The notes below the pieces were generated by a model. It saw nothing but the letters and a program-made list of their open reading frames with translations. It was not told where the DNA came from and did no database searches. The position numbers were made by a program, and so were the translations under genes. 64,000 bases of DNA from JAYVYM01 sp046593925 (lineage in GTDB: Bacteria > Actinomycetota > Actinomycetes > Mycobacteriales > SCTD01), in NCBI GenBank assembly GCA_046593925.1, contig JBKJQN010000055.1, positions 36,727 through 100,726 of the forward strand. Reading direction: 5' to 3'. Position 1 is the first letter of the stretch; each line of letters opens with the position of its first letter. This document shows, piece after piece, positions 25,681 through 34,884 of this stretch.

Positions 25681-25720
25681 GACGGCCGGACCGCGACCCT
25701 GGGGTCACGGCCCGGCCGTC
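25681..25720 (+). terminator. hairpin terminator after the secreted protein gene
   Basis: GACGGCCGGACCGCGACCC pairs with GGGTCACGGCCCGGCCGTC across a loop of about two bases, a stem of about 19 bp with two mismatches. It begins 17 bases after the stop codon. No T-run follows, as is usual in high-GC actinomycetes. Confidence 0.65.
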
Positions 25721-25979
25721 GACTGCTGGGGCCATCGCCGAATGTGGCCGACGCTTGAAGGCTCAGTCCGTCACCCGCACGCGTCAACTCCAGGCTGACA
25801 GCGCTCCTCTGATCAACCTAGCGTTGACGACCGCTAGTCATCCGCTCACTGCGCTGAGCGCTCGTTCTGGGTGGTCGCTGCGGCCGGCCGGGCGCGCTCG
25901 TTGCGCCATGGCAGGCACCGGCGACAGCGACGTCTCGAATGTCGGTCCGGGAGAGGTCGGCGAACGAGAAGATTCTGTG

Positions 25980-26183
25980 TCGCACCACCTCGTGGGCCGA
26001 GACGTCCGGTGGTGTAGCTCCGCGCGGCGCCACCGCATCGGCAAGGCACACGCGATGCACGTGATCATGACCGTCACCCCAGAGCGTGTCCCTGGCGACA
26101 GACGTTGCGGACGTTCGGCTGGTCTGGCTCGGGCTGGTCGTGCTCCAGGTGATGCCGACAAGCTTGCGGAGGCGAAGCGGTGA
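25980..26183 (+). pseudogene. possible toxin-gene relic preceding an antitoxin relic
   Basis: The stretch reads MHVIMTVTPERVPGD in one frame and ADVRLVWLGLVVLQVMPTSL in another, then overlaps the antitoxin start as GTGA. The last part resembles the end of small toxins (VIHAMP-type). The match is weak and rests mainly on its position in front of a ribbon-helix-helix antitoxin relic. Confidence 0.25.
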
Positions 26184-26465
26184 GCGAACGCAGTACCTAC
26201 CGGCTTGGCGCCGACATGGGCGACGAGGGACCTGCGCGACAGCCAGGGCCGACACGTCGACGACGCCTACGTGCCGGAGGCCGTGTCCCAGGCGTTGAGG
26301 CGCGTCCGAGGTCGAGGGCGACCGCCGCGTCGGAGGCGGGGAAGTCGCCGCTGCTGCGGATACGGGCCAGCCGGGACCTCGACGAGACCGTTCGCCACGC
26401 CGCACACGCCGCAGTCGGAGTGGGTCCGCAAGGTCCTGAACGAAGCGACCCACCCGGCCAGCTGA
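26180..26465 (+). pseudogene. ribbon-helix-helix antitoxin relic
   Basis: From GTG 26180, with GGAGG upstream, one frame gives SERSTYRLGADMGD. The next frame gives LRDSQGRHVDDAYVPEAVSQ and ALRRVRGRGRP. Returning to the first gives SPLLRIRASRDLDETVRHAA, and the last gives QSEWVRKVLNEATHPAS. Read in order these rebuild a CopG/RHH-type antitoxin with at least three frame changes. The ribbon strand and SEWVRKVLNE helix are plain. Non-functional as written. Confidence 0.6.
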
Positions 26466-26478
26466 GCGCCACGGCAGC

Positions 26479-26510
26479 CTGCTCACAGATCTGCTCACAG
26501 ATCTGCTCAC
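26479..26510 (+). repeat. 12-base tandem repeat, 2.7 copies
   Basis: CTGCTCACAGAT occurs twice followed by CTGCTCAC, directly after the antitoxin relic. Each unit contains most of a BglII-like palindrome (AGATCT across the junction). Function unknown. Confidence 0.75.
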
Positions 26511-26628
26511 GGAGCCTGCAACACCACCCGGCACGTGAGCGCACCAGGTGGACGGGCAGGCCGGACTGTGCAGCGCGAGGTGAGCGTGGATGGACCATCC
26601 AATCCCCTTGATCATGAATACCTCGCGG

Positions 26629-26670
26629 CTACGGACCAAGAGGTTGCAGGTTCGAATCCTGCCGAGGCCC
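26629..26670 (+). tRNA. 3' half of tRNA-Arg(ACG), probable integration-site scar
   Basis: Starting at the anticodon loop CTACGGA (anticodon ACG) the sequence runs as the 3' anticodon stem CCAAG, variable AGGTT, T-arm GCAGG-TTCGAAT-CCTGC with a perfect 5-bp stem, and acceptor 3' strand CGAGGCC. Upstream bases do not supply the matching 5' anticodon stem, D arm or 5' acceptor strand. A break exactly at the anticodon loop is what tyrosine integrases leave when an element inserts into a tRNA gene, so this looks like one attachment end. It cannot be a working tRNA alone. Confidence 0.6.
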
Positions 26671-27103
26671 GTCCGTTCGTGTCGGCTGATTGTCTCTGGT
26701 CAGTGCTGACGCTCCACCTGGACAGAGGTAGCCCGAGGTGTGCATCCGGCTCACCGTCGTGCTCAGTTGGGCTCGGCCGTTCCGGGGTCACAGCCGCGTC
26801 CCAAGCTCAGGCCCAGTTGACCTCGACCTCGCGGGCAAGTTGCGCCCTGCGGTGACCGAAACCGTCGTGCCCGCAGGGCACGACGGACTCCGGACGGTGA
26901 CGTCACCGGTTTCATGTCCGCTCGGGACATCGCCGCAGAGCGGTGGGAGCGCCCGTTCATGGCCGATGAGCGGATGTCGTTGCTGTCACCGACCGCCCTC
27001 CCGCCGGCGGTGCTGGGCAAGGGGGTGACGCGTGCCACACTGCGGCGCCAGCGCCAGCGGTCTCCGACCGGGTGGTGCGGCCGTGACCCTGAGAGGTGGG
27101 ACC
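26671..27103. other. gap between tRNA scar and GMC gene, no supported gene
   Basis: No domain is recognised in any frame. The right end holds the GAGAGGTGGG ribosome site of the GMC oxidoreductase. Confidence 0.4.
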
Positions 27104-28948
27104 GTGGCAGAGCAGCAGTTCGATGTCGTCGTCGTCGGAGGAGGATCGGCCGGTGCGGTCATCGCCGCCCGGTTGTCCGAGGACCCGTCCGTGCGGGTGG
27201 CGCTGGTCGAGGCGGGCGGCCCGCCGCCGCCCGAGGAGTCCATGCCGGCAGCCGTCGCGTCGTTGCAGCTGAACCCGGACACCGACTGGATGTACACCGG
27301 CGACGCCGGCGGCGTCGGCCGTGGGCTGGCAGAGGGTCGGATGATGGTGCCTCGCGGCAAGATGCTCGGCGGCTCCTCCGGCATCAACTACATGGCCTAC
27401 GTGCGCGGCCACCCCGGCGACTTCGACTCCTGGGCCGACGGTGGTGCCCGTGGCTGGGCGCACGATGACGTGCTGCCCTACTTCAAGAAGTCCGAGGGCA
27501 TCCAGCCCAGCGGTGACATCGTCGTGGACCACGGCGCCCACAACCCGGACGGCCCGCTCGGCGTCTCTGTCCGCTCTCCCGTGATCCCGGCTGCCCAGCA
27601 GTTCGTCGACGCGGCCGCCGCCGCAGGCATCCCCACCGGCGACTACAACGGTGGGGACCGGGCCCGACCCGAAGGCGTCGCGTCGCTGTTCCAGACCACC
27701 ACCAAGGACGGCAGGCGCAGCTCGACCTTCCACGCCTTCCTCGAGCCGGTGATGGCCGAGCGTGACAACCTCGTCGTCATCCCCTACGCGACCGTGCAGC
27801 GGATCCTGCTCGACGACACGGGGGAATCCCTGGCGGCCACCGGCGTCGAGTACCTGACCCGGGACGGCGACGTGCAGACCGTCACCGCCACGCGCGAGGT
27901 CGTGCTGTCCGCCGGTGCCATCGGCTCGCCGCAGCTCCTGCTGCTGTCCGGCATCGGCCCTAAGGACGAGCTGGCACAGGTCGGCATCGACTGCCGCCTG
28001 GACCTGCCCGACGTCGGCAAGCACCTGAAGGACCACCTGCACACGCCCATGGTCTTCCCGGCACCCGGCATCGGACTCAACATGACCGAGGTCGCGCTCT
28101 CGCTCGGGCCCGACGCGCTGCGCGCCCCGGCAGGTCCGCTGCCGGCGGACCCGCGTGACGACGTGGACCTGCCGCCCGAGCTCGCCGGCCTCAAGGCCGA
28201 GGCCGAGCGGCGGCTCGGCGAGTGGGTCACCACCGGTCGCAGCCTGGTCTCGTCCTCCCTCTACGACGCAGGGCTCTGGTACTCCACCGGGCTCGGCGAC
28301 GAGCACACCCACGACGCGCAGATCGGATTCCTCGTCTGCGGCTACACCCCCGACCTGTGGCGAGCGCTGTTCCGCATCGACCCCGACGGGTACTTCGGGG
28401 ACGCCGCAACGACGCTGGCCGCCGACGCCGAAGTCGTCGTGATGCTCCCCAACCCGGTGCAGCCGCACAGCGAGGGGGAGGTGCGGCTCGCCAGCGCGGA
28501 TCCGCTGGAACCGCCGGTCATCTCGCTGAACTACTTCTCCGACCCGCACGACGTGAAGGTCATGGTGGCGGTCATGCGCCGCGCCCTCGAGTTGGTCGAG
28601 GCGTGGCCGGTCCCCGGCATGGGCCCGTTGCACGTGCCGCCGAAGCTGGCAGAGTCGTATGGCCACACTCCAGGCGACGTGCCGAGCGACGAGCTGCTTG
28701 AGGACCTCGCGCGGCATTACGCCCTCACCGTCTACCACGAGACGTCGACGTGCCGCATCGGCAGCGTGGTCGACACCGACCTGCGCGTCCTGGGTGTGTC
28801 CCGGCTGCGCGTGGCGGACGCGAGCGTGATGCCGAACGTGACCTCGGGCAACACCAACGCGCCCACGATCATGATCGGCGAGAAGGCGGCGGAGCTGATC
28901 GCGAAAGAGCACGGCCTCCGCCTGAAGGAGACGGTCGGGGCAGGCTGA
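27104..28948 (+). CDS. GMC family FAD oxidoreductase (choline dehydrogenase-like)
   Basis: The 614-residue flavoprotein starts at GTG 27104, chosen for GAGAGGTGGG a few bases upstream and the immediate FAD fold FDVVVVGGGSAGAVIAARLS. GMC signatures follow: GKMLGGSSGINYMAYVRG near residue 87, and GAIGSPQLLLLSGIG near 271. The catalytic C-terminus YHETSTCRIGSVVDTDLRV has the active-site His, and SVMPNVTSGNTNAPTIMIGE the second conserved Asn. It oxidises a primary or secondary alcohol; choline is only one possibility. An extra segment of about 60 residues rich in charged residues sits between the two domains. No partner gene is adjacent. Confidence 0.9.
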   Translation: MAEQQFDVVVVGGGSAGAVIAARLSEDPSVRVALVEAGGPPPPEESMPAAVASLQLNPDTDWMYTGDAGGVGRGLAEGRMMVPRGKMLGGSSGINYMAYVRGHPGDFDSWADGGARGWAHDDVLPYFKKSEGIQPSGDIVVDHGAHNPDGPLGVSVRSPVIPAAQQFVDAAAAAGIPTGDYNGGDRARPEGVASLFQTTTKDGRRSSTFHAFLEPVMAERDNLVVIPYATVQRILLDDTGESLAATGVEYLTRDGDVQTVTATREVVLSAGAIGSPQLLLLSGIGPKDELAQVGIDCRLDLPDVGKHLKDHLHTPMVFPAPGIGLNMTEVALSLGPDALRAPAGPLPADPRDDVDLPPELAGLKAEAERRLGEWVTTGRSLVSSSLYDAGLWYSTGLGDEHTHDAQIGFLVCGYTPDLWRALFRIDPDGYFGDAATTLAADAEVVVMLPNPVQPHSEGEVRLASADPLEPPVISLNYFSDPHDVKVMVAVMRRALELVEAWPVPGMGPLHVPPKLAESYGHTPGDVPSDELLEDLARHYALTVYHETSTCRIGSVVDTDLRVLGVSRLRVADASVMPNVTSGNTNAPTIMIGEKAAELIAKEHGLRLKETVGAG

Positions 28949-29284
28949 CGACAGCGCCGTCAGTGGGTCCTCGGAACCGCCTTCAGGTGGCGCCGCAGGG
29001 TCAGCTGACGTCGCCGTCGTTACGCACGGACGAAGCGAGCAGGTCCGCGACGCACCTGCGCTCCAGGCTGCGCCCAGGTGACCCGCTCGCGTACCCGGCT
29101 CGTTCGCGCTGACCCGCAGTCGGCGGCGCTGTGCACGGATGGCGCCTCGTAACGCGATGCCGGCATGCATCCGCTTCTGCCGCACCTTGTCGCTCCGCCG
29201 GCCGATGGCGGGTGGAGTCGCAAACAGCGCACCGCGTCTGGAGGGCGGCTCTGGACGCCGCGCTGTCGGGTTCGCGTGAGCTGA
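28949..29284. other. gap after GMC gene, no supported gene
   Basis: Frames on both strands are short and uncharacterised. This may be further debris around the IS1182 relic. Confidence 0.35.
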
Positions 29285-29590
29285 CAGAGCGGGCCGCCTT
29301 GGCCGCCAACCACCGAAGCGGCACATCATCGTGCAACCAATGCCGTTCGATCGCCCGCGAGAAACGCACCCCGGTCGTGCAGCCCCAGACCGGCAGCCGG
29401 ACCATCAGCCGCGGGCCATCCGGCGGCGCCCCCCGACCCTCGGTGTAGGGCGCCAGGATCCGCGACAGGTCCAGGTGCTCCTCGACCAGATCCGCCACGA
29501 ACCTGGCCGGATGCTCAGCCGACAGGCAGTCCGACAACGACGGCGGCAACAGCATCTGGTCCGGGTCGACCGCCGGAACGTCTTGTCCAC
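29285..29590 (-). mobile_element. IS1182-family transposase N-terminal relic
   Basis: The minus-strand frame reads MLLPPSLSDCLSAEHPARFV, ADLVEEHLDLSRILAPYTEG, RGAPPDGPRLMVRLPVWG and TTGVRFSRAIERHWLHDDVP. This is the N-terminal domain of IS1182 transposases in correct order. It degenerates after RWLAA, where a long catalytic domain should follow. No inverted repeats are found. Confidence 0.75.
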
Positions 29591-29966
29591 GACCACCTCC
29601 GGCCGGCACCACCGGCGCCAACTCGAACAGCCCCGGCACGTCAGCGTCGTCTGTGACCAGAAGATCATCCCGCAACCGACCCGCTCACCCAAGCACCCCA
29701 CCCGGCGTGTTGCCGACCCACGCTCCTAAGTCACCTTGCGGCCAGGCCCTGGTTATGGGGTCGGCGGACTGTCGGTGGCGGGAATGCCCAGATCACATCT
29801 GACAGTGGGTCCTTCTACTCAGGCGGCCGACCTGGCTCACGCTGCTCGCGGGGGCCGTGCGGAACCGCAACATCGTTCCGGGCACGCCGATGACGCTGTC
29901 GAGCACGTGCCTGCCGAGCCGACTCGGCTCATGGGCGATGAGGCACGACGGCAGGCCTGGACCGCG
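29591..29966. other. gap between IS1182 relic and esterase gene
   Basis: No gene is supported. The esterase stop lies at its right edge. Confidence 0.4.
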
Positions 29967-31223
29967 TCAGTCCTCGATCGACTGGTAGACGACCGCCCGG
30001 AAGTCGGCCTCGGGCAGGTCGAAGCCGACCATGTGTTGCGTCATGAGGACGCCGACGACTTCCTCGACCGGGTCGACCCAGAAGTAGGTCTTCGCCGCAC
30101 CGGACCAGCCGAACTCGCCGGGCGAGCCGGCCAGCGCGCTCTGGCCGATGTCCATCGCTACGCGGGAACCCAAGCCGAACCCGTAGCCCGGCGTCGGCAC
30201 GCCGGCGAGGGCCCACGGCAGCAGCGCCGGTGCGAGGTGGTTCGTGTGCATCAGCTCGAGCGTCTTGCGGCCCAGGATGCGGGTGCCGTCCTTCGCCCTG
30301 CCAGTGAGCAGCATGTTCGCGAAGCCCAGGTAGTCGCAGGCTGTGCCGAACAGGCCGTGGCCGCCGCGCTGGAAGACGTCCGGCGTGTCGCTCGGGTAGG
30401 TCGACTCCACCTCCCGGCGGGCGAAGTCGCCCGTGGCGAATGCGGCCGCCAGCTTGCTGAAGGTCATGTCCTTACCGACGATGTCCGGCAGGCCGTACAT
30501 GGCTGCGAGGCGGCCGCGTGCCGACTCGGGCACGCCGAAGGCTGTGTCGGTCATGCCGAGCGGCCCGAACAGGCGCTCCTGGAGGAACTCCCCGAGCTTG
30601 CGGCCCGAGATCACCTCGATCAGGCGTGCCGCGACGTCGATGCCGACGCTGTAGTGCCACTGCGTCCCGGGCACGAAGGCGAGCGGGATCCTTGCAAGCT
30701 CGTCGACGAACTGCTCGAGCGTGCGCGTCGGGTCGTTCCCGATCCGCTTCTCGCGGTACTGCTCGGCGACCGGGAAGTCCTCCAGGAAGTCGTACGTCAG
30801 CCCGCTGGTGTGGCTCATCAGGTCGCGGACCTGCATCGGGCGCAGCAGCGACTGGTCCTCGAGCGTCCCGCCCGGCCCTGCGATCTTCGTCGCCCCGAAC
30901 GCCGGAATCCACTTCGCAACCGGGTCGACAAGCTGGAACCTGCCCTCCTCGAACAGCGTCATCAGTGCGGTGCAGATGATGGGCTTGGTCATCGAGTACA
31001 AGCGGTAGATGGTGTCCTCCGCCAGCGGCACCTCGCCCTCGCGGTCCTGCCAGCCGATCCGCCCGGCGTGGACGAGCTGACCGCGGCGGGACACAAGGGT
31101 CGTGAACCCGGGATAGCCCCGCTCGTCGACGTACTTCTTCAGCGCCGGCCCGATCCGCTCCAGGCGGCTGGCGCTCATCCCGACCGACTCCGGGGACGTG
31201 AGCTGAGATTCGACCTGGGTCAT
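29967..31223 (-). CDS. beta-lactamase-fold serine hydrolase (EstB-like esterase)
   Basis: From ATG 31223, with AGAGGAG eight bases upstream, the protein has 418 residues. The nucleophile motif S77-M-T-K80 (RLYSMTKPI) and the second motif Y-S-V (QWHYSVGIDVAARLIEV) near residue 213 are those of class C beta-lactamase/EstB proteins. MQVRDLMSHTSGLTYDFLED and LERLFGPLGMTDTAF-type segments are also typical. No signal peptide is seen, so a cytoplasmic esterase is likelier than a penicillin-binding role. The open frame continues upstream of the ATG without domain similarity. Confidence 0.85.
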   Translation of the reverse strand: MTQVESQLTSPESVGMSASRLERIGPALKKYVDERGYPGFTTLVSRRGQLVHAGRIGWQDREGEVPLAEDTIYRLYSMTKPIICTALMTLFEEGRFQLVDPVAKWIPAFGATKIAGPGGTLEDQSLLRPMQVRDLMSHTSGLTYDFLEDFPVAEQYREKRIGNDPTRTLEQFVDELARIPLAFVPGTQWHYSVGIDVAARLIEVISGRKLGEFLQERLFGPLGMTDTAFGVPESARGRLAAMYGLPDIVGKDMTFSKLAAAFATGDFARREVESTYPSDTPDVFQRGGHGLFGTACDYLGFANMLLTGRAKDGTRILGRKTLELMHTNHLAPALLPWALAGVPTPGYGFGLGSRVAMDIGQSALAGSPGEFGWSGAAKTYFWVDPVEEVVGVLMTQHMVGFDLPEADFRAVVYQSIED

Positions 31224-31596
31224 CGACGAGCTCCTCTGATCGCGGCGGGCAGGCACCGTACCCCCGTACCGCCTCCGCATCCTGCAGTCGCTGGGTCCTG
31301 CACCGGATCGAACGGAATCAGGTGCAGGACCCAGCCCGACCTCGCCGACCGCCTGACAGCCTGAGCGCGTGCGGCGCCGCGCCGTCGACCTGCAGCACGG
31401 CGACGCGCTACGCGGCATGAGCGGATCTTTCCTGGCCGCCACCGTGCGTGACAACTCGGCCATGAACGCCGCGCCAACCTCTAACCCGTCCACTTCTGGA
31501 CGACAAGTCGCTGGGGTGGCTGGTGGTAGATGTCCCAAGGTTCGCCAAAGGTCTTACGACCAAGGTCGGGCCTCCAGCCCCTGACGTGGAGGACTC
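31224..31596. other. divergent gap between esterase and multicopper oxidase genes
   Basis: Promoters for both flanking genes should lie here. No gene is supported. GGAGG at 31588-31592 serves the oxidase. Confidence 0.4.
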
Positions 31597-33387
31597 GTGC
31601 AGATCAGCCGTCCAGAAGCCAGACGCGTTGCTGCCTGTGCGGCGCTTGTTACCGGCGCCGTCCACGCCTCGCTGGCCCCCGCGCATCTCAAGGAGATGCC
31701 CCTGCTCGGGGCGCTGTTCCTCGTCGCCGCTTGCCTCTGCGCTGATGTCGCGCTGCGGCTGTGGCGCAGCGACGACGTGCAGGCCTGGCTGGTCGGGGCG
31801 GTGGTGTGCACCGGGATGGCGTTCGGCTACGTCCTGAGCCGTACCGTCGGATTGTTCTCGTTGCACGAGGCTTGGGACGGCTTGGGCGTGCTCTGTCTGG
31901 TGTTGGATGGGGCATTCCTGGCGGTTGCAGTCACGAGGTTGCCTGCCCAGCGACCCCGGCTGCTTGGCACGCTGGCCGCCACTTCGCTGCTCGTAGCAGG
32001 CCTCATCTCGCCCGCGCCAGCGTTGGCCTGGGGTGCTGGCGGCGGCACCTGTCTAAATTCAGGCTGCACAACCGAGTTCGCGGTCCCGCTCCCGATCCCC
32101 TCAGTGCTGGCCCCGACCTCCACCGATGCGACGACCGACTACTACACCCTGAATGAGCAGACCGCGAACGTGTCGGTGGTCCCCGGCAAGACCACTCCGA
32201 TGTGGACCTACAACGGCACCTTTCCCGGACCGGTGATCAAGGCCACCAGCGGTCGAGCCGTGAAGGTGCACGTCGTCAACGTCAACCTGCCTGAGCCCAC
32301 GACGCTGCACATGCACGGCGCCCACGTCGCGGCGAGCTCCGACGGCAGCCCGGTGGCGACGTTCGGGGCAGGCAGCAGCACCGACTACAGCTACCCCAAC
32401 AACCAAAGCGCCCGGATCCAATGGTTTCACGACCATGCCAAAGACTTCACCGGCAAGCACGTCTACATGGGCCTGGCCGGGATGTACCTCATCGGCGACA
32501 GCCAAGAGGCTGCCCTGAACCTCCCGACGGGGGCATACGACGTCCCGGTCATTGTGCAGGACCGGCAGTTCAACACTGACGGCACCTTGAACTACGCCCT
32601 GTCCAGCAGCAGCATCCGGACCGGGTTCCTCGGCGACACCCTGCTGGTCAACGGCGCTGCACAGCCCTTCTTGAAGGTCGGCACGCACAAGTACCGCTTT
32701 CGGTTGCTCAACGGTTCCAACGCCCGCTACTACACCTTCGCGCTGAGCAGCGGCGCCGCGATCACCGAGATCGGCAACGAAGCAGGCTTGTTCTCCACAC
32801 CCATCGCCGCCTCGTCTGTCACGTTGCCGCCGGCCGGCCGGGCCGACGTGATCGTGGACTTCAGCAAGCAGGCCGTCGGCACCTCGGTCGTGTTGAAGAA
32901 CACCCAAGGCTTCGGCAGCACCGCCGACGTCATGCGCTTCGACATCGCCAACGCAGTGGCCGACACCAGCGCCGTACCAGCCACGATGCGCCCCTACACC
33001 CCGCTGAGCACCAACAACGTCAGCGCGACCCGCACGTTCAACATCTCCCAGAACAACGGCGTCTGGCAGTTCAACAACCTCAGCTACGACCCGGCCCGCG
33101 TCGACGCCACGGTCGCCCTCGGCGCCACCGAGCGATGGACCTTCAAGAACAACTCCGGGCAAGCCCACCCGATCCACCTGCACGACATCAACTTCCAGGT
33201 CCTGAGCACCAACGGCTCAGCCCCCACCGGGGACCAAGCCCAGTGGAAAGAAACCGTTAACGTTCCCGCGTGGGGGTCGGTGAACCTCATCGGCCAGTTC
33301 GGCGACTTCACCGGGACATACATGTTCCACTGCCACATCCTCGAACACGAGGACAACATGCTCATGAGCCAATTCAGAGTCAACTGA
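31597..33387 (+). CDS. multicopper oxidase with N-terminal multi-span membrane domain
   Basis: The 596-residue protein starts at GTG 31597, five bases after GGAGG. Residues 1-145 hold four hydrophobic segments and end in a signal-like region (LLVAGLISPAPALAWG). The oxidase part carries the copper sites: HMHG at 238-241, WFHDH at 276-280, HPIHLHD at 524-530 and HCHILEHEDNM at 578-588, which together provide the T1, T2 and T3 ligands with an axial Met. The cupredoxin domains should lie outside the membrane. The family oxidises Cu(I), phenols or bilirubin-like compounds; copper tolerance is plausible given csoR-copZ 4 kb away. The membrane domain fused at the N-terminus is unusual. Confidence 0.88.
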   Translation: MQISRPEARRVAACAALVTGAVHASLAPAHLKEMPLLGALFLVAACLCADVALRLWRSDDVQAWLVGAVVCTGMAFGYVLSRTVGLFSLHEAWDGLGVLCLVLDGAFLAVAVTRLPAQRPRLLGTLAATSLLVAGLISPAPALAWGAGGGTCLNSGCTTEFAVPLPIPSVLAPTSTDATTDYYTLNEQTANVSVVPGKTTPMWTYNGTFPGPVIKATSGRAVKVHVVNVNLPEPTTLHMHGAHVAASSDGSPVATFGAGSSTDYSYPNNQSARIQWFHDHAKDFTGKHVYMGLAGMYLIGDSQEAALNLPTGAYDVPVIVQDRQFNTDGTLNYALSSSSIRTGFLGDTLLVNGAAQPFLKVGTHKYRFRLLNGSNARYYTFALSSGAAITEIGNEAGLFSTPIAASSVTLPPAGRADVIVDFSKQAVGTSVVLKNTQGFGSTADVMRFDIANAVADTSAVPATMRPYTPLSTNNVSATRTFNISQNNGVWQFNNLSYDPARVDATVALGATERWTFKNNSGQAHPIHLHDINFQVLSTNGSAPTGDQAQWKETVNVPAWGSVNLIGQFGDFTGTYMFHCHILEHEDNMLMSQFRVN

Positions 33388-33464
33388 CACACACGCTGCG
33401 TTCCCTCGCAGGACCGGTGCCACCGCCAGTCCCCGACTGGTAGTCAACATCTGCCCCTGGGCGA

Positions 33465-34159
33465 CTAGGGCGTGTCCCCTTGTGGGCTGCGGAGCCACAA
33501 GACGATGCTGCGCAAGATCGCGCCGCCGCGGAAGATGACGGCAAACTTGTCGTCGCGGGTGGCCAGGCCGCGCCAATGCTTGAGCTTCTCGTAATACCGC
33601 TCGATGACGTCGCGGTCCTTGTAGCGCTGCGTGTCGTAGCTGACCGGCCGGCCGCCCTGGGGGCCTCGGCGCAGCCGGCGGCCTCGTTGGTCGGCGCGTT
33701 CGCCGATGACGGCGGTGATGCTGCGTTCGCGGGGCAGCGCCTCCTGTAGTTCGAGAGGTCCCCCTGGGTGGCTCGGCAGATGCACAGCGGCCTGCCGGGT
33801 CATGTTCGAGCCATGCTGGCGCACCCGGCTGACGGTGGAGTCGGTCGAGATCTGCCAGTCCAGCTGGCCGGCAGCGTCGGCCCGGACCAGCAACGCCTGC
33901 AGCACCAGGTCCCAGGTGCCGTCCTTGCTGAACCGGGCATGGCGCTTTCACGCCGTCTGCCACGGACCGAACCCGGCGGGTAGGACCCGCCACGGACAGC
34001 CCGTCCGGTAACGGAACAAGATGCCCTCCAGCACCTCCGGTGATCCCGAAAAGGCCCGCCCGCCCTACCGTCCGAGCTCGGCAGCAAGGGCTCGACCACC
34101 GCCCACTGCGTATCGGTGAGGACCCGCTCACGTGTCACCCACCGACCATCGCCCACCAA
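33465..34159 (-). pseudogene. IS5-family transposase, frameshifted and with an in-frame stop
   Basis: The N-terminus LTDTQWAVVEPLLPSSDGRA runs from about 34120. Near 34045 the frame changes to EVLEGILFRYRTGCPWRVLP. A TGA then interrupts WQTA-KRHARFSKDGTWD, where the family has Trp. The remainder, LDWQISTDSTVSRVRQHGSN then KDRDVIERYYEKLKHWRGLA and FRGGAILRSIVLWL, is intact. Some IS5-group elements use a programmed frameshift, but the extra stop makes this copy inactive. Its own stop codon is formed with the flanking CTAG. Confidence 0.75.
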
Positions 34160-34185
34160 CCACGCTCAGGTACGGGGACACGCTC
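33469..34185 (-). mobile_element. IS5-family insertion sequence, 717 bp, with CTAG target duplication
   Basis: Both ends are defined. CTAG at 33465-33468 and 34186-34189 are direct target duplications. The inner termini are inverted repeats: GGCGTGTCCCC at the left and, on the other strand, GAGCGTGTCCCC at the right (one base longer). A 4-bp CTAG duplication and this size fit the IS5 family. The transposase inside is broken, but the ends are well kept, so insertion is fairly recent. Confidence 0.85.
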
Positions 34186-34884
34186 CTAGGCGGAGAGAGC
34201 CTCGAGCATGCGCTCGGCGAGGGGGCCCGACGAGGCAGGGTTCTGGCCGGTGTACAGGCTGCGGTCGACCACGACGTGGGGAGCCCACGGCTCGCCCTCC
34301 ACGAACTCGGCGCCGAGCGCGACCAGCCGGTCCTGCAGCAGCCACGGAGCCTTCTCGGCCAGCCCGGCCTGCGTCTCCTCGGCGTTGGTGAAGCCGGTCA
34401 GGCGGAAGCCCGCGAACGGCGAGGTGGTGCCGGTGGCCTCGGTCGCCAGCAGGGCGGCCGGGGCGTGGCAGACGATGCCCAGCGGCTTGCCCGCGGCGAG
34501 CGTGGTGGTGAGCACCGCGGCGGAGCTCGCGTCGACGGCCAAGTCCTCCATCGGGCCATGACCGCCCGGGTAGAACACCGCGTCGTAGCTGGAGACGTCG
34601 ACGTCCTCGAGCCTGAGCGGGCTCTCGAGCTGGCTGATGCCCTTCAACGCGGCGCGCATCTCGTCGGCGCCGTCCTGCCCGCCGTTGACCTCCGGGGCCA
34701 GGCTGGCCTCGTCGACCACCGGCTGCACCCCGCCGGGGGTGGCCAGCACGACCCCGTGCCCGGCGCCGGCGAACACGCGGTAGGGCGCGACCAGTTCCTC
34801 GGCCCAGTAGCCGGTGGGGTGCTCGGTGCCGTCCGACAGGGTCCAGTGACGCGCGCCGGTGACGACGAACAGAACGGTGCTCAT
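34186..34884 (-). CDS. DJ-1/PfpI family protein (Hsp31/glyoxalase III-like)
   Basis: From ATG 34884, with GGAG upstream, the 232-residue protein shows YDAVFYPGGHGPMEDLAVD and the nucleophile elbow GKPLGIVCHAPAALL with C139. The early glutamate of the triad region and the FTNAEETQAGL segment match the Hsp31-type class I glutamine-amidotransferase-like group. It likely acts in methylglyoxal or protein-glycation repair. The stop codon TAG lies within the CTAG that the IS5 element duplicated, so the insertion fell exactly at the end of the gene without changing the protein. Confidence 0.85.
   Translation of the reverse strand: MSTVLFVVTGARHWTLSDGTEHPTGYWAEELVAPYRVFAGAGHGVVLATPGGVQPVVDEASLAPEVNGGQDGADEMRAALKGISQLESPLRLEDVDVSSYDAVFYPGGHGPMEDLAVDASSAAVLTTTLAAGKPLGIVCHAPAALLATEATGTTSPFAGFRLTGFTNAEETQAGLAEKAPWLLQDRLVALGAEFVEGEPWAPHVVVDRSLYTGQNPASSGPLAERMLEALSA

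Noticed and set aside
26957..29329. Long minus-strand open frame (790 codons) opposite the GMC gene
   Set aside because: Low-complexity shadow of a well-defined GMC oxidoreductase on the plus strand.
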